A stretch of 64,000 bases of DNA from Owenia fusiformis (lineage: Eukaryota > Annelida > Polychaeta > Sabellida > Oweniidae): the NCBI GenBank assembly GCA_903813345.2, contig CAIIXF020000008.1:18276822-18340821 (forward strand), given 5' to 3'. Shown one piece after another: positions 39,801-45,800 of this stretch. The position numbers were made by a program, and so were the translations under genes. The notes beneath the pieces are model-generated. The model had not been told where the DNA came from. It did not search any database and saw only the letters and a list, made by a program, of their open reading frames with translations. How positions within the stretch are numbered: position 1 is the first letter of the stretch; each line of letters opens with the position of its first letter.

Positions 39801-42800
39801 TCGTTCATAAACAGTCTTCAATACATCCATCTCATTCGCAGTTCGTTCAGGTCGCACCACGTCGGTGTGCAACGTCGTATAACGCTCCCTTAGTCTAGAA
39901 GGTGGCAACTTGCTTGGTGTGATAGCTATGCTAACTCGTTGATAAATACAGGGTGTTCAAAAAAAACGCAACCCAAAGAAATTGCTATATCTTGAAAAAT
40001 ACTGGTTCCATTATGTTCATTTTTTCAGGAAAGAAAGAAGAGACTGTGTATGTATAGCTCCTGTAGTTGGTTAGTTGTAAAACATGATGCATTGGACACC
40101 CGCTTAAAAGACAGTTGTACTAGGAAAATACGAAAAACCCAGTCAGGGCTGACTGCAACCGCAAAAAAACTAAATAACTTCCTAGCCATAGTGTTTTGGC
40201 TCTTCAAATTTTGCACAAATCATCTTCATTTACTGTATGGTTAATCTGTAAAGTCAAATTAAAATCACTTTAGGGAAATGCTTTCAAATCGCAGTCAAAC
40301 GCCCTGGTTCCGGCAGACTTCAGAAGGCATTTTGACCATGACTGTAAAGTCCCTGAAGTGTTTTTGATGAAACTCCACAAGTTCACCAAACATTAAATGA
40401 GGATAATTTGTGCCAAATCTGAAGTGCCAAAACACTATGGTTAGAAAGTTGTTAGGTTTTATTGCTGTGGCAGTCACCTCTGACTGCGTTTTTTAAATTT
40501 TCGTAGAATAACTGTCTTTTGGGCAGGTGTCCAATGCATCATGTTTTACAACTTACTAACAACGGAAGCTATACATACACAATATTGTCTTTCTTTTCCT
40601 GAAAAAATGAACATAATTGAATAAGTATTTTCCAAGATAAAGTGATTTTCTATTCACGTTTTTCGTATTTTCCTTGTATGACTGCCTTACATACACAGTC
40701 TCTTCTTTCTTTCCTGAAAATATGAACACAATTGGATAAGAATTTTCCAAGATATAGCGATTTCTTTGGGTTGCGTTTTTTTTAACACCCTGTACGTTCT
40801 TAATCAGCATTAACCCGTTTGCAATTAATTAGTTCTTCCTCGTTCTCAATACGTCCTCAGACAGTTCAACTCGTTGTCAAAATGCATATGTCCCTAGTAA
40901 GATTGAAGTAGGACTGTTCCGTTCGTAGTAGGTCATGATGACCTTCTAGACTAAGGGAGCGTTATACGACGTTGCACATCGACGTGGTGCGACCTGAACG
41001 AACTGCGAATGAGATGGACGTATTGAAGACTGTTTATGAACGAAGTAGCTAATTATTTTAGACATATTTCCCGACCACAGTCAGTATTGAGCCCGTTTTA
41101 CGACGTTTTCGTAGGACTGGCAAGAACGGGTAAGAACTCATTTGGTGTAAAACAGTGTTTTCTGAAAAAAATGAACCGAAATAATATATGACGGTGCTTC
41201 CTCAAAACATCAACAGAATTTTCTAAAATGTTATGAAATTCAAGTTTCACTTAAATGACATATGCAATGACGATCATGCAATGTACAATTCGTCTTTTTA
41301 TAGTTGTACAAGCACGGATTCTACGGAAGACATCATGTTATATTATCTTACTACCCAACGGTACAAGAACAGTGGGATTCGGTTCACGAAACGGATTTTG
41401 AATGTTCAAGATCCAACATGTTTGAGGTTCTTCAAGGAGCCTTGGGATGTTCTCTCAGCGTATCAACCCTTTTGGGAAAATATGACGATGAGCGGCATTT
41501 TAAAACAAACCAGGTATATTTAATCTCTCACTCAATTGATTTAAGACATATAATGTGCAAAACAGTAACACCCTGTAATAAGCCTCCGTTGGAGTATAAT
41601 AATTTCATTAACATCTGGTGCTTAGCAGTAGTGAAAACAGCTAAAGTGAAGTAAAAATTGTGGACACTGCTAATAGATATATACCACAGAGCACTACATG
41701 TAGAGTCTAGACATTCCAGTTAAATCCACTTCAAATCTTATCACTCGGGAAATGTTAGAACAAAGTAAAACACTTATCGAAGAAAGGGACCCCAGACAAA
41801 ACCTACCAGAAAAGATGACAAGAGGTTCACGAAGACGATCCTAAAAAACATCCTTAAAGGGAGCTCAAGGAGAAAGCTGGATGATGCCGATACCAGCTGC
41901 ATATGAATATATATATATGAATATATATCTGAAAAGAAAAATGAGCATTGACGGACGGTTCAAGGGAATTATTCAATTTTGGGAGATATCCTTACTTCAC
42001 TTAGACAGAAACATGCATTTACCATACATTTTAAACTGACATCCAATCACATAAGATCAAAAGCCACATTATGTTGAAAACATGATCAAAATTATACATT
42101 TTCTATGCTTTGTTATAGACATATGCTGAGTTGAGGTCTATTATTAGGCCAAGAAGCAATGTCGAGGTGAGACGGTACTTTCAACCAATTCTGTATGACA
42201 CTATTTGGGCAATTGCATTGGCTTTAAATGCAACTATTCATGATGTGGAATATGGAGTCAACGACGTTAAGAATTACAAACTAAATGAAGACATGACAAA
42301 ACCATTATTGGATTCGCTGTATGGTAATCTACTCAATGTCAACTTTCAAGGAATATCGGTGAGTAACATACTGTACCCTTAGTACCCCAAACTTCTTTTT
42401 TAATTATCACTTTCTTTTGAGATCTACACGCGACCTTTTGACAGGTGTATGGAAAAAGTTATTTTCAACGAAAAGAAATAACACATTTGTGCGACTTTGG
42501 ATTTATAATGCGATGGGAGTCTAGTTTGCATTTTAAGCAAGATTGGCATCACAATTGAATTTCTTTCTAGCATTAGTGTACTATCTCAGGGTGTTAATTA
42601 ATGTTACATATAAATGATTATATATTGTAGGGTCACTTCTATTACAACAACACTAGGGGCTTCAGACAGTTCAAGACCTACATTGGACTTTTTGGATGTG
42701 AGTACATCTTTATATTTAAGTGTAAAATATTCTACTACGGCTGAAATACACTGTATAATTATTTGCCATTTTGCATTTGAATAATATAAATATTTTACAG

Positions 42801-45800
42801 CTAATGGTGAATTGTCGACGAGCATTGGATACGTTGAAGTGGATAAGAAAAGGGTAGTAATTTCACAATCTGATGACATTATATGGAAATCGAAAGGTAC
42901 ATTTTTGACATGAAGTGTAATGGCTTCAGTATGTATGATTAAAATGCCCCTCGCGTTATAGTCTTGGATTGTGATATTGGTACTCGAATGGTGATGATCG
43001 GGTATTAGATAAAAGGGAGTTTAAGTTTGCAATGTTTTTCGTAACTTTAACGTGAACGGAAAATATTTAAGCGATGCATTTAAATGGACGATTGGTCATA
43101 CGTATAGGTTGGCGTTTCGATTCTATAGGCAAGCTTAATGTTTCTTTTCACGTTGGATTATAATTTTGGAAACCGCCATGTATTAGATTGGGCTTGTATT
43201 CCTTATGACTGGTGTACTCTCATTTTTCTTCTTTATCGTGCTATGTTCTGTAACAATTTTTGGTACTCTCCCATTTGCATTTGCGCAGTCATATTTTGTG
43301 GTTTCATATTTAGTCTACATATAAATAGGGTGTAACGATTTCAAAAAAACTTGTCATTTTTCAAAATATTGGAATTGAAGATCATAGTGGTTATGTTATT
43401 TTGATGATAAACGGTATTTGATAGTCTTTCTGTCGGGAAAAATAAAAGAATATGTAATTTCACAGGTGGCGCTGCCCCACCCGACCGGGAAATCAAGCAA
43501 TATCAACGCAAGCGTATCAGTAGTGCCGCCATTTTTGTGCTCTCTGTCATTGCGGCCATTGGTATAGTTCTAGCGTTGATCTACATTATATACGCAATCA
43601 GCCATGGAGGCCATTTGTAAGTACAATTCAAATGTCCGCTGCAATATGATTTAATATGAGTAGGATGTGTTGAACACATACATTTTTACACAGGCTTAGG
43701 GCGATAGATAGGATGTTTATTAAAATGATGCCAGTGGAGACAACGTTTTTGTGTTAACATATGAATTGCACGATTCAAATCCGACCTTAGATTGACCTCA
43801 TAATATTGCGAGCAACTAGGTGGTGACATTTTGTCATATTAACTTGTTAAAAATTGAATTATGTAAACATCCGATGCAGCAATAATAAAAAATTGAAAAT
43901 CACGGTGTATTCAATTTTGAGATACCTTGTTTATTTATGTTTTAACATGATACAGTTTGTAAATAATTTATGGAACTAGAGGACATATTTCCAGGATGAT
44001 CAAAGACGAGTGGCCGATAATAACAAGTGTAATAATTGTTGGCTGTATCTTACTAGACGTTTATGTTTTGATTCACGTAGCTGATCTAGAGACTGGAATA
44101 CACCCAGAGCCCCTCCATGTTGATATGTGTAAGGTGCGCAGCAATGACGTTTAAAATTTGAGCAAGTTGATTGGACCATCGTGGCATAAATATATTTTGC
44201 ATTTTACGATTTGTATGGAATAATATTTGTATGGAATGATGTTGAGTGCAATACCTGTATATGCAGCCCGAAGAGCAAGTGGAATACATCCCCCGGGAAT
44301 ATATGCAGGTATTGCACAAAACATAATTCAATATTTGTTTTATTATTTCATACATATCAACAGTTTAACAATATTAATCTATTAACTATAAAGTATCTCA
44401 AAAATTGAAAATTGGATAAATAATGCCACATGTTCAAAGTAGTGTATATGTGACGTCACATTCGTTGAATACCTGTATTTATTTTTCTAAAAATACACCT
44501 TTCATATCGATGACTTACACACGAATGGAATATTTTGTTGTATTTTTGGTCACATGGCACATGACTGACCAATCACATACTGATTATCTCAACATTTTTG
44601 GGCGAAATAAAGACTTACATTTAAATCTCATTGTATGTCCGATGTATTGATAAGAACCTTATCTTTCATTTGACACCAACAACAGCTCAAATGGACCACA
44701 TCAAAGCTTACAATAAATTATCAAAAAAATGTTTTTGATCTGTCAAGCTTTATATATGTATTTGTTCTCTGAAAAGTGACAAATATTCAGAAAATAGTAT
44801 AGGGCATACTCACTGTAAAGACTGTTGAATCGGTGAAATGAAAATTTAGAAAATATGATTAGAGAAACTGATTTAAAGAATAGGTCCTAGTATACCCTGC
44901 TTCTCTACACATACGAATCAAGAAAATGTTAACACGAATGATTGATGGTAGCTGCAATCCTTTAACTTTGTAGCATGAAATATTTTAGCAAAAATTGAAA
45001 AGTTATATCAATTATTGCCATGTTCCTTTTAGATGAAAAAGAATGTGCAATTGATTATTACCAGATGATGTAAATCATGTCATTCCTTGTCTTGTTTATT
45101 TAAGGCAACCACGGGGCTACTAATATTTGGCTTCACGTTCTTTTGTGGCGGCATGACGGTTAAACTGTGGGGTGTTTACAAGTTTTTCAGTCAGGACAAA
45201 ACGGCAAGTTGATAGCTTGATACTTTTAAAGGTGGAAGGGGGTAATATTAAGCCAGTTGAGTTGTCTCCTGAATGTGTGTGATTTTCAAGTTCTCATGAT
45301 TATCATGGTAATAATCAAAATTAAAATACAACTAACACGGCCTAAAATCTGCGAAACCAGAATTCTTGGCTTTGTTAAAAAAAGAAAAAACAATAGATCA
45401 ACAAATTAGATATTGATGGTTAAAGTTCACAGAAATTATCAATCTTACCACTAATTTGATACATTCACACATCCATGTTATACTCTTTATCGTTTTTGGA
45501 ATTAATGATCTTGTCTTCATGGCTTCAGAAAGTGATACAAGAAGCGTGGCTGATGTTAATCTTTTTCTTTCTTCTTGTTGCTGACGTTACACTGGTTGCT
45601 GTATGGTTCGTCACAGATCCCATGATTGCAAATGAAAAGGAAATTAGCTCAACGGTAAGTATTTATTTTGCAATCATCAAATGTAGTGAAATGTTGTTAT
45701 GGTCTCAATTTTGTGACAGACTCTTGCGTTCAGCGTCCATTACAAATGACAGGTGGTGACATTTTGCATGTTAATGCCTGGTTTTAAAAAGCCAGATTTG

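Noticed and set aside
40556-40810. Minus-strand 84-codon frame
   Set aside because: Falls inside the mariner-like MITE and consists of its duplicated, partly palindromic interior.
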